From: Lepas anatifera
Taxonomy: Eukaryota > Arthropoda > Thecostraca > Lepadidae
Length of the DNA: 64,000 bases
Direction: 5' to 3'
NCBI GenBank assembly: GCA_034440635.1
Contig: JAOTON010001930.1
Location: 431,501-495,500, forward strand
In this document: positions 10,209 to 21,742 of the stretch, piece after piece
Layout: each line of letters starts with the position of its first letter
How positions within the stretch are numbered: position 1 is the first letter of the stretch
Translations under genes and position numbers: made by a program
Notes under the pieces: generated by a model
The model's input: the letters and a program-made list of their open reading frames with translations, nothing else
What the model was told of the DNA's origin: nothing
The model's database searches: none

Positions 10209-12129
10209 CCCGTACGATTATTTGCGACGATGAGGCATAAGGTGGACACATACTAGGTCCCCATACTCTTCCCGGGTGCTTGGAACGGCGACAGGATGCC
10301 CTAGCTGACCGAAAAAGGTATTAAGTTGTCCAACAATAGTTTTAATCGCTACATGCGGTCCAGTTACATCTAGGTTCAACGGCGTAGGGCACTAAATTTC
10401 GAGCGGCACGGCCCAAGTTGGGTACACCACCTGGCAGTCAAAAGGGCACCCCAGCAGTGATGGGGGCACGTGCTCCCTGTGCCCCCTGGCTGCACCCCTG
10501 GACAGTAGATCAACTCCGGGAGGCATTAAATAAGCTCAGGGGACCCGGATCAGCTCAAGGGGCACTAAAACAGCTAAAAGGACACCGGGGAAGCTCGGAG
10601 GTATCGAACTAACTCAGAGAGTATTATATAGGCTCAGAACGCACACCTATTTTCTCATGGGGGCACCAGATTGACTACGAGGGCACCAGATCAGCTCAGA
10701 GGGCACAATATCAGCTCCAGGGGGCACCAGATGAGCTCCACCCGTGCGATTCTTGGCGACGATTAGGCATTATCTGGAAACGGATTACGTGCCTATACTC
10801 TTCCCGGGTGCTTGGAAAGGCAACAGAATGCCCTAGCTGACCAAAAAAGCAGTTAATTGTCAAACAATAGTTGAAATCGCTAAATGCACTCTAGTTCCAT
10901 CTAGGTTCAACGACGTAGGGCGCTAAATTTCGAACGGTACGGCTTAAAGGGAGTACGCCACCTGAAAATTAAAAGGGCACCCGGCACCCATGGGGGCACG
11001 TGGCCCCTGTGCCCCCTGGACAGTAGATAAACTTCGGGAGGCATTAAATAATTCAGGGGCCCGGATCAGCTCAAGGGGCACTAAGAAAGCTAATAGGGCA
11101 CCAGGCAAGCTAGGAGGCATCAGACTAACTTAGAGAGCATTATATAGGTTCAGAAGGCACAATCATTTATTCAGGGGAGGGGGGCACCAGATTGACTACG
11201 AGGGTATCAGATCAGCTCAGAAGGCACATGATCACCTCCAGGGGGCACCAGATGAGCTCCACCCGTACGATTATTGGCGCCGATGAGGCATTATCTGGAA
11301 AAGGATTACGTGCCTATACTCTTCCCGGGTGCTTGGAAAGGCGACAGAATGCTTTAGCTGACCAAAAAGGCACTTAATTGTCACACAATAGTTGAAATCG
11401 CTAAATGCGGCCTAGTTCCATCTAGGTTCAACGGCGTAGGGCACTAAATTTTGAGCGGCATGGCCCAAAGGGGTACACCACCTGGCAATCAAAAGGGCAC
11501 CCGGCACCGATAGGGGGACGTGCCCCCTGTGCCCCCTGGCTGCGGCCCTGGACAGTAGATAAGCTACAGGAGGTATTACATAAATTCAGGGGCCCGGATC
11601 AGCTCAAGGGGCACTAAAACAGCTAATACGGCACCAGGCAAGCTCGGAGGCATCAGACTAACTCAGAGAGCATTATATAGGTTCAGAAGGCACAGTTATT
11701 TTCTCAGGGAGGGGGGCACCAGATTGACTACGAGGGCATCAGATCAGCTCAGAGGGCACATGATCAGCTCCAGGGGCCAAGACCAGCGCTCAGGGGGCAC
11801 CAGATGAGCTCAAGGGGCACCAGAATAGCTCTGCCCGTACGATTATTGGCGACGATGAGGCATTATCTGGAAACGGATTACGTGCCTTTACTCTTCCCGG
11901 GTGCTTGGAAAGGCGACAGAATGCCCTAACTGACCAAAAAGGCACTTAATTGTCAAACAATAGTTTAAATCGCTAAATGCAGTCTAGTTCTATCTAGGCC
12001 CAACGGCGTAGGGCACTAAATTTCGAGCGGCACGGCCCAAAGAGGGTACACCACCTGGCAATCAAAAGGGCACCCCGGCACCGATGGGGGGGGCACGTGC
12101 CCCCTGTGCCTCCCCTGGCTGCGCCCCTG
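10209..12129 (+). repeat. Higher-order repeat: four modules of about 290 bp separated by minisatellite
   Basis: The module starts CCCGTACGATTATTGGCGAC and ends GGCTGCGCCCCTG. Copies lie at about 10209-10500, 10741-11018, 11262-11550 and 11834-12129, giving periods of about 532, 521 and 572 bp with minisatellite between them. Each module end resembles the terminal inverted repeat of the enclosing element (the second has lost part of it), and the last one is the actual right terminus. This suggests tandem duplication of the element's right end. Confidence 0.85.
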
Positions 12130-12137
12130 TTAAAGTG

Positions 12138-12596
12138 GTACCACATATTCATTGGAAATATTTATATTAACGTGCCGCTATAAGCAAAGTTCACCGCAAC
12201 ATGGCCATACCAGGTCACTGTGTGACCCTGACCTAGCTCGAGGTCAGATCATTTTCATTATTTGACCTAGCAAGGTCATATTATACATCATTCGATTTGC
12301 TGCAATGAGAGGAATCTAAAGATGCATACATTTTTTGCTCTAGATCCCCTGAATACAGATCTAGGGAGAGAAAGGTATACTTCTCTGTTGTAAGCCTATG
12401 GAACCTTATTTGACCTATGCTGACCTCAATATTTGCGTGACATACAAATTCTTCGTATAAAATCTCTTCGTCTTTGCAAGAACTTTCGAATGCCGTCCGT
12501 AATTTTTATTTAGCTTTCGTGGGAAATGAGATACGGAGGGGGCGAAAAACGCCCCCAGCGCGGCGCGTCATGCCAGAGACCCCAGCGGGGCGCGTG
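12138..12596. repeat. AGGTCA-rich TTAA-element fragment
   Basis: Seven exact AGGTCA/TGACCT motifs occur by my count. It ends GGGGCGCGTG followed by TTAA at 12597-12600, the right-terminus pattern of this family. A left terminus is not clear. No gene. Confidence 0.55.
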
Positions 12597-12803
12597 TTAA
12601 GCATTGCATGTTTGGGTGAAAGTAGTCTATCGTGACCTAACTCAACCTCTAGAGGTCAAAACATTGACCTGAGTGCCTAAACATGCTATTAATTTCTTAC
12701 TGAATTCACGCGAGCTTTCTAATGCACTTTGCAGATTTGCGCTAACCCCCATATTTTCCAAGTTAAATTGGGGCATCGATGGCCCCCGGTGGGGGCGAAG
12801 GTA
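12597..12803 (+). repeat. Right part of a TTAA element (copy of 23941-24149)
   Basis: It aligns over about 200 bp with the right end of the 23157-24176 element, sharing GAATTCACGCGAGCTTTCTA, TTTGCAGATTTGCGCTAAC and the terminal CATCGATGGCCCCC...GGGGCGAAGGT. The junction with the preceding fragment falls at a TTAA, suggesting one family member inserted in another. Confidence 0.65.
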
Positions 12804-13626
12804 ATATTCTTAATAATATATAATATTATTTTTACCATACAGACCTAAGCCTGGCTCTAGGTCAAAGCAGGTTAATTTTGACATTTGACTAGGCAATATT
12901 ATAAGATACATAATCCGTTTCGGCTCAACAAGAGTGTTCCAATGGTGCTGAAGGTTTCTTTCTACGGCTCTCCTCTGTCACCTATTATGCCACAAAATTT
13001 AGGTTTCCTCTTAGTTCCTGTAAAAAATACTGTGACCTCGAGCAAACTCAAAGGTGACACGACCAAACGATTGTATGTAACATATTCGGTAGTGGTTAAA
13101 ACTGGCTGTTTAGCGGCATGACTCCCAGTGCACTGTGTCATTATTCATCTGGGATTCTGGGATCCGTGTCAGCTATGAAATGATCACCTTGTAAAAATAT
13201 CATGCGGCAACCTGTTCAAGTGACCAATTCGAATACGTTACAATTTCGGGACATTTTTTCTCATATATGAGCAGATTCAAATTTCTTTTTGGGAATGAAC
13301 GCCTTTCAGACACGTTTGTTTACATTGCATGAATCCTCTCAAACGTATGCTGTGCTGCACTGGGTCACCTGGTATCGATATTATTTTTCCATCTCCAGGA
13401 ACAATGTAATTGTGTGAGTTAGTGGTGCCCATAGGATAAGTTATACTTGTTTCAATTATGGATAAAGCCGCGACATCTTTGTAAATTTTCGTTTAAGGCT
13501 GAAAGGTCAATTATTAATAAGTTCATTTGCCCTCGTCTCCCTCGAAACAATGGATACCTTTCTATCACTTTTAATGACTGCAATTTTTATTTTCATAAAT
13601 ATTGTCCAAGTTGTCGCCAGTTCAGT
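12804..13626. other. No recognised gene
   Basis: A few TGACCT-like motifs occur near 12840-13050; otherwise nothing recognised. Confidence 0.5.
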
Positions 13627-13845
13627 TTTAGGAGTAGGTGTCTCACTAGAGTCATCAAGGGACTTCTAACGGAGACCCCGACCCCACTACTCAAACGAGC
13701 AACTCCCACGATGAAGTGTTAATCAATGAACCAAAGTTGAAAGTCCCACACACAAGGCATAACGACGACCGTCTACCTCAGGTCACCCCCTCACCAGTCA
13801 GTTGCCAGCTGGCCTTCAGTATTTACGGTACCTACCAGCTCCCAG
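13627..13845 (-). repeat. Dispersed repeat, inverted copy of 18400-18610
   Basis: Its reverse complement matches the non-tRNA body of the repeat at 18272-18610, including CTGACTGGTGAG, GGTGACCTGAG, a CGTTTGAGTAGTGGGGTCGG-like block and GTGAGAC near the end. The tRNA-like head is missing or too diverged to see. Confidence 0.6.
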
Positions 13846-13884
13846 TTGACCTAAATTATTTTTTCAGAGGTTGCAAAATGCTGT

Positions 13885-14165
13885 GTTAGAGGTACAGTCC
13901 CCCGCTATTGAAATTGCCATGACTAGGCTCGACCGGTTTAGGATGAATATCTCGCAACCTATGGCGTCTATAGCTTTATAAACGGATTCTTCTTATGTAT
14001 TTTTGCAAGAGCTTTCCAGTGGTTACCATTATTTCCTAATCTGACATCTGCGTGAGAAAATATTACACAATTACTGATTTTGCTGCATTCTGACGGGGTA
14101 GTCTTCGGCTGACTTGCCACCGCCCCTGATAATCCCCGACCCTTCGCTCGACTGGCACGCATACC
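13885..14165 (-). repeat. Dispersed repeat with conserved open frame, inverted copy of 21743-22025
   Basis: The reverse complement is highly similar to 21743-22025. Both copies keep the same open frame (13968-14162 minus here; reading ...VASQPKTTPSECSKIS... then DVRLGNNGNHWKALAKIHK and a stop). I do not recognise the peptide. High nucleotide identity alone could explain the preserved frame, so coding status is open. Confidence 0.6.
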
Positions 14166-14478
14166 TGGGTCACGTGATTACTACGTGTTTACAACGACAG
14201 GCGCAAGGCCACACGTAGTAAATAGTGGGTGGCGCGCAGGGGGCACAGTGTTTTGAACCGAGGTGATCAGTACTGTCTCGCAGGTGTCTAGCCCCAGGTG
14301 GTCCGTCCAGTGACCGAGGCGCCTGGGCACGAGAGTCCAAGACTGGGTATGTCTGAGTTATGGCTTCAAACAATGTTTCCAGCCTCATAAGGCTCACAGG
14401 ATCACTGCTGAAATATTTATTCGGGGGGATTCGAGTTCATGGGGTTTAAAACGGCACCCTGTGGCCGAATTTTGTTAT
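14166..14478. other. No recognised gene
   Basis: Moderately GC-rich sequence; nothing recognised. Confidence 0.5.
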
Positions 14479-14482
14479 TTAA

Positions 14483-14960
14483 CACCCGCCCCGGTGGGTC
14501 TCCGAGCCATCTTCTGCTGTTGGGGAGAATACTTCCCCTCGAACCCGGCTCCTATGCAGGATAGAGGGAAACGCGAACACTGGTAGATAGCTCATAAGAA
14601 TTTATCGCGAAACTACATTAGTCACTTTTTGTCTCAGGTGAATATTTAGGTCATGACAGGTAAAAAAATGTAATAGGGTGTAGAGGAGTTTCTGGGGCCT
14701 ATCGTCTGACTGAATTCAGTTAGTATAAACTGTATGGCGCCATTGGCCTCCTCTGTTTACGGAAAATTGAACCATGTATAATATGACTATACTACATGAA
14801 ATCATAAAAGTAACGTGACCTAAAGTTGGGTCAAGGTCTTCATCTGATCTAGCATAATCAATATGCATATCAATCAACTTGCAATAACAATCCAAACGTA
14901 ATGGTATAAAAAAACCTTTTTCATCATTTCCTGCGAAATTATTGACCCAAGTCTACCTGT
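14483..14960. repeat. TTAA element, left flank of a nested insertion
   Basis: It begins after TTAA (14479-14482) with CACCCGCCCCGGTGGGTCTC, a terminus of the TTAA family. It carries scattered AGGTCA-type motifs and runs to the TTAA at 14961, where another member is inserted. Confidence 0.55.
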
Positions 14961-14964
14961 TTAA

Positions 14965-15931
14965 CCCTCGCCCCGGTGGAAGGTGTTTAAACACCCCCTC
15001 GGGTGTTTTCCGGCGGCACGAAAAAACGGCGGCGCGAAACGCCGCCGTACTTAGCACACTTTATCCTTGATTGATTCCGCAACTTTTCCCAAAATTTTAA
15101 GGTTGGGTCATCTCAGTTCAGGTCACCAGTGTAGGTGACCTCACCTCCAAAAATGTTTAAGCGGCATAAGTAAGAAATGGGTGAATTTATCGAATTAAAA
15201 CTTATTCCATATAATGGGCCCACCGAGTGCTACAACATATATTCCGGGATTTTTCATATCGATGACCTAAGGTCAACTACGGACCATGACCTCGCTATTG
15301 TAAATACATGGGAAAACAGAAATTGGGCTGTATTTGTGTACTCAACAGCTGAGAAAAACTCAATATTCCCCAAATCATAGTATCCTGGGACCCTTTCCAG
15401 GCTCCTGTTGCAATTTTTGACCTGTGACCTCTGAGAGGTCATCTGGGGCTATTTAAGCAGTTTTCAGACTTATGTCAATAATGAAATGATCCAGCTTTTA
15501 TTTTGATATCATTGCGTTCAGATTGCTATTGCGAGTCGATTGATTGCATATTGACCATGCTAGATTAAAAAGTGACCCTGAGCTGAGGTCTGGTCATTTT
15601 TAAGTGTTGACCCAGTATGGCTCGTTCGATTTTCCGATTTGATTCATCATTCGATTTTCCGTGACGAGAGGAAGCGAATGGTGTCTCACTCAACTCTCTC
15701 AGACGCCAGATACCAAAAACTCTACTCAAAATCCCACTTCCTTTGACCTGTCATGACCTCAAAATTGACCTGAGCCAAAAAGTGACAAATATAATTTCTT
15801 CGTGAATTTGTATGAACTATCCAGCAGCTTTCGCTTTTTTCGCTATCCCACGTAGAGGCCGAGTTCGAGGGGGTGTTCAAACACCCCTCCCACTAGGGCA
15901 AAGATGGCTCGGAGGCCCACTGGGGCGCGGG
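14965..15931. mobile_element. Complete TTAA-flanked AGGTCA-rich element, 967 bp
   Basis: It is flanked by TTAA at 14961-14964 and 15932-15935. The left end is CCCTCGCCCCGGTGG and the right end in reverse complement is CCCGCGCCCCAGTGGG. Just inside both ends is a hairpin-like GTGTTTAAACACCCCCTC-type block. I count 11 exact AGGTCA/TGACCT motifs, where about 0.5 would be expected in random sequence of equal base composition. No open frame of note. TTAA duplication and a terminal CCC suggest a piggyBac-type non-autonomous element. Confidence 0.75.
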
Positions 15932-15935
15932 TTAA

Positions 15936-16460
15936 GCAATCCAAGATGACCTCTCAGAGATCACAGGTCCAAACTTGCAGCATGAGCCTGGAGAGGGGCT
16001 TAAGCTACTACGATTTGGAGAATCTGAAGGTATTCAACTACATATCAACAGAAATAAAACCATTTCCCTCAATTTTCGTTTTCCCATGCATTTCCAATGG
16101 AGAAAGTCATGATTTGATCCTAGGTCATCGATATGTAAAATCCCGGAACATGTTTTGCACTATTTGATGGGTCTATTATGTGATATGAGTTTTAAGAAGA
16201 CAGATTCACACCGTTCCTACTCATGAAATCTTAAACTTTTTGGAGTTGAGGTAACTTGACCTGCACTGTTGACCTGACCTGAGATGGTGCAAACGTAAAA
16301 TTCTAGAAAATGTTGAAGAATTAATTACGGATAGGGTGCGCCAAGTACGGCGGCGCTTCGCGCCGGCATTTCTATGCCCAGTCGGAAAAATCTGAGGGAG
16401 GGTGTTCAGACCCCCTCCCTCCGGGGGAGGGTGAAGACGACGCCAAGAAATTTTTGATTT
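15936..16460. repeat. Right flank of the nested TTAA insertion, same family
   Basis: The first 100 bp are an inverted copy of 15360-15470 (shared GATGACCTCTCAGAG, GAGCCTGGA, ACGATTTGG-like blocks), so the host of the insertion was a relative of the inserted element. It ends in a GGGAGGGTGTTCAGACCCCC hairpin near 16390-16430. Confidence 0.55.
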
Positions 16461-18065
16461 GGCTGAATCCAGTCAGGTGCAAGACATAATAATGGGAAAA
16501 GCCAAGTATGTCAACCAGACACCACCTGGCCTCTTTTCGCACCCACTACGACGTGGGGCGTCAGTCCATCTCCCTTTCCCCTGTTAACTCAGGAGGCAAA
16601 GGTGATACGAAAAATAGAAATGGCGCTGGAAGCTCCTTGCCGTCTTGTTCTAAAGATATGAGCACAAACAAGCTCGAAACTATGACCTTTGGTGATCCCT
16701 GGTAGCATCTTCACTGACGTGATCTCAAAATAACTAGACGATATCTGGGAAATTTTTATTTCGAAGAGCTTTTGAATGAGGAGGAAACTCGACCTGGGCC
16801 TGCTGTAGGAGTCGAGTTTTTCCCTTGCTTTGTCGTTCTTATCTAAGAAAAACAAAAATGACCCACATGGCGTGGAAATCACGTTAAAACTCTTTCACCT
16901 GACCTGAACTGTTATCAATTTACAGTTATAAGTTGTCAGGCTGATAACCATAAATTGGTGTAAGTCGACTAGTCTCTCATTAAAATCGGCTCCGAATAAC
17001 TCGCCAAAAAATGAGGATGGGGCCCCAGAAGAGCACCAAGGCTATTAAAATTATTTATATGGGCATATGTTTTCCTTTATATTCCCCGCTTAGCTTATCA
17101 ATGGAATGGCCTGGGGTTGTGGGGTAAGTTTGAATTCAAATTGTTTATCAGGTTTAACATATATGCCTGTTCCATGGGCGTCTGTTCCTGTTGTGAATTA
17201 TGCTGATAGTATTGTCACCATTGTGCTGCAAAATAAATAAATAAATATCTCTTTATTATATGGTAATCAGGACTTGTGGACCAGAAAATGGTTAAAATGA
17301 AAATGATTAACATATTTGGCTACAATTCATGAACGCTAGGTCGCTAAAACTCCTTATGAAGAACAAGAAGGGAGCATGAAAAAGTGCCGTTTGGCTAATG
17401 GGGTCTCAATCACAAAATATGGTAGATAAATGCATGAGGTAATGAGTTGAAACCTGCCACTACACTACAAATGACTAAAACTATCGACGTGCAAGTACTG
17501 AATCCTCATATTTATTTGAAATGTTTCGAAATTAGGAGCAGATATTCTGCCTGAATTTTATTCCACTGTTTTCTTGTTGCTCATGTGTCCAGAGTGAAAT
17601 ACACACATTCAGGTCTTGCTTGTTTTCGCATTTTTCCAGGGACAAAGGAAGAAAATGGGTTCAAAGCAGCTTTGGGGGTTTACACACACCGACTGTTGAG
17701 GCTATATAGTGTCGCCAACTCTCATGTTGCTGGGAGATAGGCACAAGGGGAACATTACATGAATCGAAAAAGAGCTATTGTTTTCTTTATTAGGCTCTTC
17801 GGTTTCCTACCTTGCCCTTGCTTGCCTGGTTATGTGCTCATAACGACCTTCCTCAAAGGTCACATTAGCCCTTGCCAAACGGGAAAGGCCTTCAGGTATT
17901 TCGAGCTAGAGGGGTACTGTTTGCCAGTTAAGGAAAAATTCCAAAGGCTGGGGACCATTGGTAGGGGCTGCCAACCAACAATGGTCATCAGCTTATATCA
18001 AATATATCCTGATTTGCATAAATCAGTATTCAGATAGAGGAATGTCTTCAATTTCAATTAAATGC
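16461..18065. other. No recognised gene
   Basis: AT-rich sequence with an ATAAATAAATAAAT run near 17235-17250. Open frames at 16589-16882 (minus) and 17759-18037 (plus) lack recognisable domains. Confidence 0.55.
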
Positions 18066-18243
18066 TAGAGACGCTGTAGTGGAGTGGTCAGCGTAGCTGG
18101 ATTCCACCCAGCCGACCCGGGTTCAAGGCCCGGCGGTTTCCCTGAACAAGGAGCAAGCTGGCTCCCGGGATATCTTTTCAACAGTAAAATAGTTGGCGAC
18201 ACCATATGACACTGGCAGTTGGTGCATCGATAAGCCCAAAAAT
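18066..18243 (+). mobile_element. SINE, Gly(TCC)-like head, common 3' body
   Basis: The head GTAGTGGAGTGGTCAGCGTA...GCTGGATTCCACCCAGC...GACCCGGGTTCAAGG resembles tRNA-Gly with anticodon TCC in the expected place. The body ACCATATGAC...GCAGTTGGTGCATCG is shared with the Arg-headed SINEs. Confidence 0.75.
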
Positions 18244-18271
18244 TATATATTACGTACAATATCGTATAAAG

Positions 18272-18610
18272 CCGCCCCGGTAGCTCAGTTGGTAGAGCGT
18301 TGGGCTCCGGCCCGCTGCTCAGAAGCATGCAGTGGCAGTGCATATCCAGGCTTGGGATCGGTTCCCCTGAGACGCTCCGGCGCTCAATAGTTTACCCGAC
18401 GTACAGGTCGGCTGGCAACTGACTGGTGAGAGGGTGACCTGAGCGGGGCGGCCGTCCCTGTGCTTTGTGGGACGTTAAACTTTGGCTTCTAAATTAACCC
18501 TCCATTGAGGGAGTTGCTCGTTCGGGTGGTGGGGTCGGGGTCTCCGTGACAAGTTCCTTAATGACTTTAGTGAGACTCCGACTCCAGCAGCCTTACCAGG
18601 AACAACTTGA
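18272..18610 (+). repeat. tRNA-headed dispersed repeat, third family
   Basis: The head contains a good A box (TAGCTCAGTTGG) and a B-box-like GGATCGGTTCC, but too far apart and unpaired to be a tRNA gene. The body (CTGACTGGTGAGAGGGTGAC, TTTGTGGGACGTTAAAC) differs from the other SINEs and recurs inverted at 13627-13845. Confidence 0.65.
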
Positions 18611-18632
18611 ACAAAATTTATAAAAAAATAAG

Positions 18633-18815
18633 GGGATGAGGTGGCTTAGTGGATAGCACCCTTGTCTTCTAAGCCACCGGTCCCGGGTTCAAGTCCCGGT
18701 GGAGCCTCTGAATAAGTCGATCGGATCCCCAAAATCCCTTCCAACAGGGTTAGAGTTGGCAACGCCGTATGACCCTGGCAGTTGGTGCGTCGTTTAACCC
18801 CAACAATTATTAAAG
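18633..18815 (+). mobile_element. SINE, Arg(TCT)-like head
   Basis: The head GGTGGCTTAGTGGATAGCAC...TCTTCTAAGCC...GGGTTCAAGTCCC fits tRNA-Arg(TCT) with A and B boxes intact. The body carries GAATAAGTCGATC, CCAACAGGGTTAGAGTTGGC, GACCCTGGCAGTTGGTGCG and the ending CCCCAACAATTATT. The tail is (ATT)-type. It is one of five copies in the window. Confidence 0.85.
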
Positions 18816-19161
18816 TTAGTGATAAATGCTTATGTGCCTCTTACCGGGCGACCAAAACCAATGCAGATGCGTTAAGTTGAGATGGCAGCTAAGGATGCAC
18901 GATAGCTAGGGGCCTCTGAGCCAGCTAGGCTTTCGAAAGATTGCACGAGCTTAAAACACCCTTTAGCCCAAGGGGCTCTATATTAGGCTGCGGGAGTTCT
19001 CAAAAACTTATCGAGGCTAAAGATTTAAACTCAATGAAATCTCAAAACAATAAACTGATAATAATCTCTCGGGCTAAACCAGAATCAGTCCAGCTTAACA
19101 TTCGTTTCCAGTCCAATTTTAGTCTTGTTGGTAATATACCCTCTCAGGTCAAGGGAGCAGC
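18816..19161. other. No recognised gene
   Basis: Nothing recognised between the SINE and the MITE. Confidence 0.5.
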
Positions 19162-19169
19162 GTAGGCTT

Positions 19170-19500
19170 CAGGGGCGTACGCAGACCCGAGTTTTGGGTG
19201 GCAAACCCATGTCTTCCCTGTCCTCCTGGGGGAGGGGGTGGGAGCGAAGATTTTTTGCTCTACATACCTAGTCTAAACACCTTTTTTCAGTGCTCGACAG
19301 ACCTAGTATAAGCTACCTCTCCAAGTGCATGATCGCTCTCCGGGGGGGGAGGGTGGGAGCGAAGATTTTTTTCCTCTACAGGCTTAGTGTACACACCTTT
19401 TTTTCAAACATTTCTCCGGCGTTTGGGGGAAAGATAGTTTGGCCCCCTCCAGCGCTTTGGGGGGCCATGGCCGGAATGCCCCCCCCTGCGTCCCCCAAAG
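19170..19500. mobile_element. hAT-type MITE, 331 bp
   Basis: It is flanked by a perfect 8-bp duplication GTAGGCTT (19162-19169 and 19501-19508). The left end is CAGGGGCGTACGCAG and the right end in reverse complement is CTTTGGGGGACGCAGGGG. An internal segment (GGTGGGAGCGAAGATTTTTT and onward) is duplicated with a spacing of about 120 bp. Confidence 0.75.
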
Positions 19501-19508
19501 GTAGGCTT

Positions 19509-20403
19509 TGGTTACTAGGTCCCCGGGTAATATTCTGGTTTCGCCCAACCAGAATATGTAAACAATATTTATCCTAAAATATTTTCATTTCAGCGACACA
19601 TCGAACAATTTTAACATCAATAATAGCTGGAACCAATTTCGCGCTAAATTTCGAAGATTAGTAGCTCTCAAGTTGGTGGATTTCATCAGAGAAACATTCA
19701 CTATTCACTGCCCTTTTACCGCTCGGTGGTCGCACGTGGCAACGAGACCCCTCAAACAGCACCCAGTTCTAATGGAGGACCCAAGGGGAGGGGGACAATA
19801 CGTATTTTCTCGCCGAACGAAAAAGCTCGGAGCAAAACCATAATGTTATCCCCCTCCCCAAGCTGTCGACCTTTTCCCCGGCTCCTTTTAAGTTCATAAG
19901 GAAGGTGTTGGTGCTTTAACTGAAGAAATCATTTTCGAACAGAACCAGTGAACTTCAGTGTGAATATTGGAGCCTGGTCCTCTTGATATTTAAATTCTTA
20001 TTCGGGTGAATGATCCTTGGATATCGAAAGCAAGCATTTTGTGGCCACATATTTCACCCAGTGACGCCTGTTTGTTTCGCTTTTCGACTTATATTTACTC
20101 CCCACTCCCCGCCTCCCCAACCTGCCGGCTAGTTAGATTGTTGCAAAAACTTTCACTGCGTGACGTTTTTCTTGCGTTTCGTTTTTTGTTTGCCCCACCA
20201 AAACTACCGCCTAGATCCATCACTGACCAATTTTACCGCTAATAATACGCTCAACAACGATCACTATCGCCGCTAAAGCTGCTACATAGGCTTTTATACC
20301 TTTGTAATACTGCTAAAAATTATCTAATATTTTCAGCATAAAATATGATCATATCCTTCCGACAAGTGAGGGTGCTGCCAAAAGGCCGCAAGAAACCTAG
20401 CGC
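19509..20403. other. No recognised gene
   Basis: No coding frame or repeat identified. Confidence 0.5.
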
Positions 20404-20570
20404 TGATTCCCTGGCTCAACTCCCCCGGGTTCATCTCCTTGGGTTCATGTCCCGGCAGATTCTCTGAATAGGTATGCAGATCAAATGCACCAAATCTCTC
20501 CTTACAGGGTGAGAGTTGGTAACGCTATATAACTTTGAGAGCTGGAGCGTCGTCTAACCCCAACAATTTT
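20404..20570 (+). mobile_element. Decayed Arg-headed SINE
   Basis: Only the B-box side (GGGTTCATGTCCCGGCAG) and the body (CTGAATAGGT, ACAGGGTGAGAGTTGGTAAC, GGAGCGTCGTCTAACCCCAA) remain. It is older than the other copies, judging by drift. Confidence 0.6.
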
Positions 20571-21021
20571 TGTTAGAGACTATCGCAAACGCTATGCCAA
20601 GCTTGCACCGTGTGATGTCAGTCTAGAGGCCAGTTCATGGAAACTCAATCCTCCCCAGTTAAAGCAATGGTTGCCGTTCGTTGAGAGGAGACGACTGCGT
20701 GATTTTAGTCAAGCGAGGGCACAGTTTTATGCTCCCGAGAAATAGGCTCTACAAAGGTTCTCAAGCTAGAAATTAAAAATTCTCTGTGGACGGAATTAAG
20801 CTCATTTAGTTGGAAGCAATTGTCCCATAATAAATAATCGCCGCCACCGACGAAACAGTGATAGAGCCAGTGAACCGTCACCCTTGACAAGAAAATTTCC
20901 CTTCTAAAAACAAAACCTCGTCAGGTTCAGGCTTCTTGTGACCTTGGCAAAATGCTGCCCACACAATGCCCGATTTTCCCATTGTTTCTTAAATCGCGAT
21001 GTTTATGAAAATTGGGGGCCT
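20571..21021. other. No recognised gene
   Basis: Nothing recognised. Confidence 0.5.
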
Positions 21022-21029
21022 GCCCCCAC

Positions 21030-21298
21030 CATAGGGGGATCCAGGATCGCCGATGGGGGTCACCTTGCCGGGGGTGGAACGCCATCCGTACCAATTGGGT
21101 GCCACTTTTGGCCGGTAAAAGCTTTCAGGTGGGTGCCAAATCCTATGGCGGGGTGCCGATTTTCGCATCCTGGGGGAGACGTGGAAGTGACATTTCAGGA
21201 AATGCCATCGACCGTTTAGAGGAATGCTGTGATCATTTTAGGGACGCCGAGGGTCAATGAGGGGGACCTGCATTCCTTTACCCTTGGATCCACCTATG
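21030..21298. mobile_element. hAT-type MITE, 269 bp (GGCGGATCC-like ends)
   Basis: The ends read CATAGGGGGATCCAGGAT and, in reverse complement, CATAGGTGGATCCAAGGG. The flanks 21022-21029 (GCCCCCAC) and 21299-21306 (GCTCCAAC) agree at 6 of 8. The interior resembles 60633-60835 (shared CGCCATCCG, GGTGGG(T/C)GCCAA, TTTTCGCATC). Confidence 0.65.
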
Positions 21299-21306
21299 GC
21301 TCCAAC

Positions 21307-21742
21307 TGTCCCCTCTTCTGACGAGTATTTGAAAATATGATTTTAATGAAACCTCCAAACAAAGTTGTATCACTGTATCAGCCGTTTTACCAGAATCCTC
21401 TCTAAATAAACATGTAGGTGAGGGGAGCCCCGGCAGCCAATGACAGCTTACATGTTTCGCAACCCAAGCACAAGGACGGATATAGGAGGGAAAATTCGTG
21501 TGCTTCCCCGCAGCAAAATATATTCCGATGGTTTGCCCCATCTGTGCCCATCTTATTGGATATTTCTCCCCCCCTCAAAAAGCAACTCGTGGTTCTGCCA
21601 CTGCATTGCCCCAGGTCAGTGACGCCAGTTGTCCAGCACACAGCAACACAGTGGGAGCAATTGCAATACGAGTGCCCCTCAGACACGACAAGATTTGTGA
21701 GAGGGATGAATGAGCTGGCACAATGCCAACCGCCCATTCATC
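21307..21742. other. No recognised gene
   Basis: Open frames exist on both strands (21278-21737 minus; 21418-21747 plus) but overlap each other and show no domain, so I do not call them genes. Confidence 0.45.

Larger units (their letters stand above)
6719..12129. mobile_element. Large (5.4 kb) non-autonomous hAT-like element carrying a minisatellite
   Basis: The left end reads CAGGGGCGCAGCCAGAG. The right end, in reverse complement, reads CAGGGGCGCAGCCAGGGGAGG, so the termini are inverted repeats about 15 bp long. The flanks 6711-6718 (TTAAATTG) and 12130-12137 (TTAAAGTG) match at 7 of 8 bases, a hAT-style duplication. The interior has about 1 kb of non-repetitive sequence (6719-7700) followed by a degenerate minisatellite and a higher-order repeat. 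A separate TTAA element is inserted at 8382-9121. No transposase is recognisable, so it would depend on an enzyme made elsewhere. The boundaries are my inference from TIR and flank agreement. Confidence 0.6.

Noticed and set aside
7740..12129. CRISPR-like array
   Set aside because: The monomers of about 20 bp abut with no unique spacers, drift freely, and sit between eukaryotic transposon termini.
18272..18390. Functional tRNA gene
   Set aside because: A box is good but the B box is too distant and the cloverleaf does not pair; a related copy elsewhere lacks the head, so it is a repeat.
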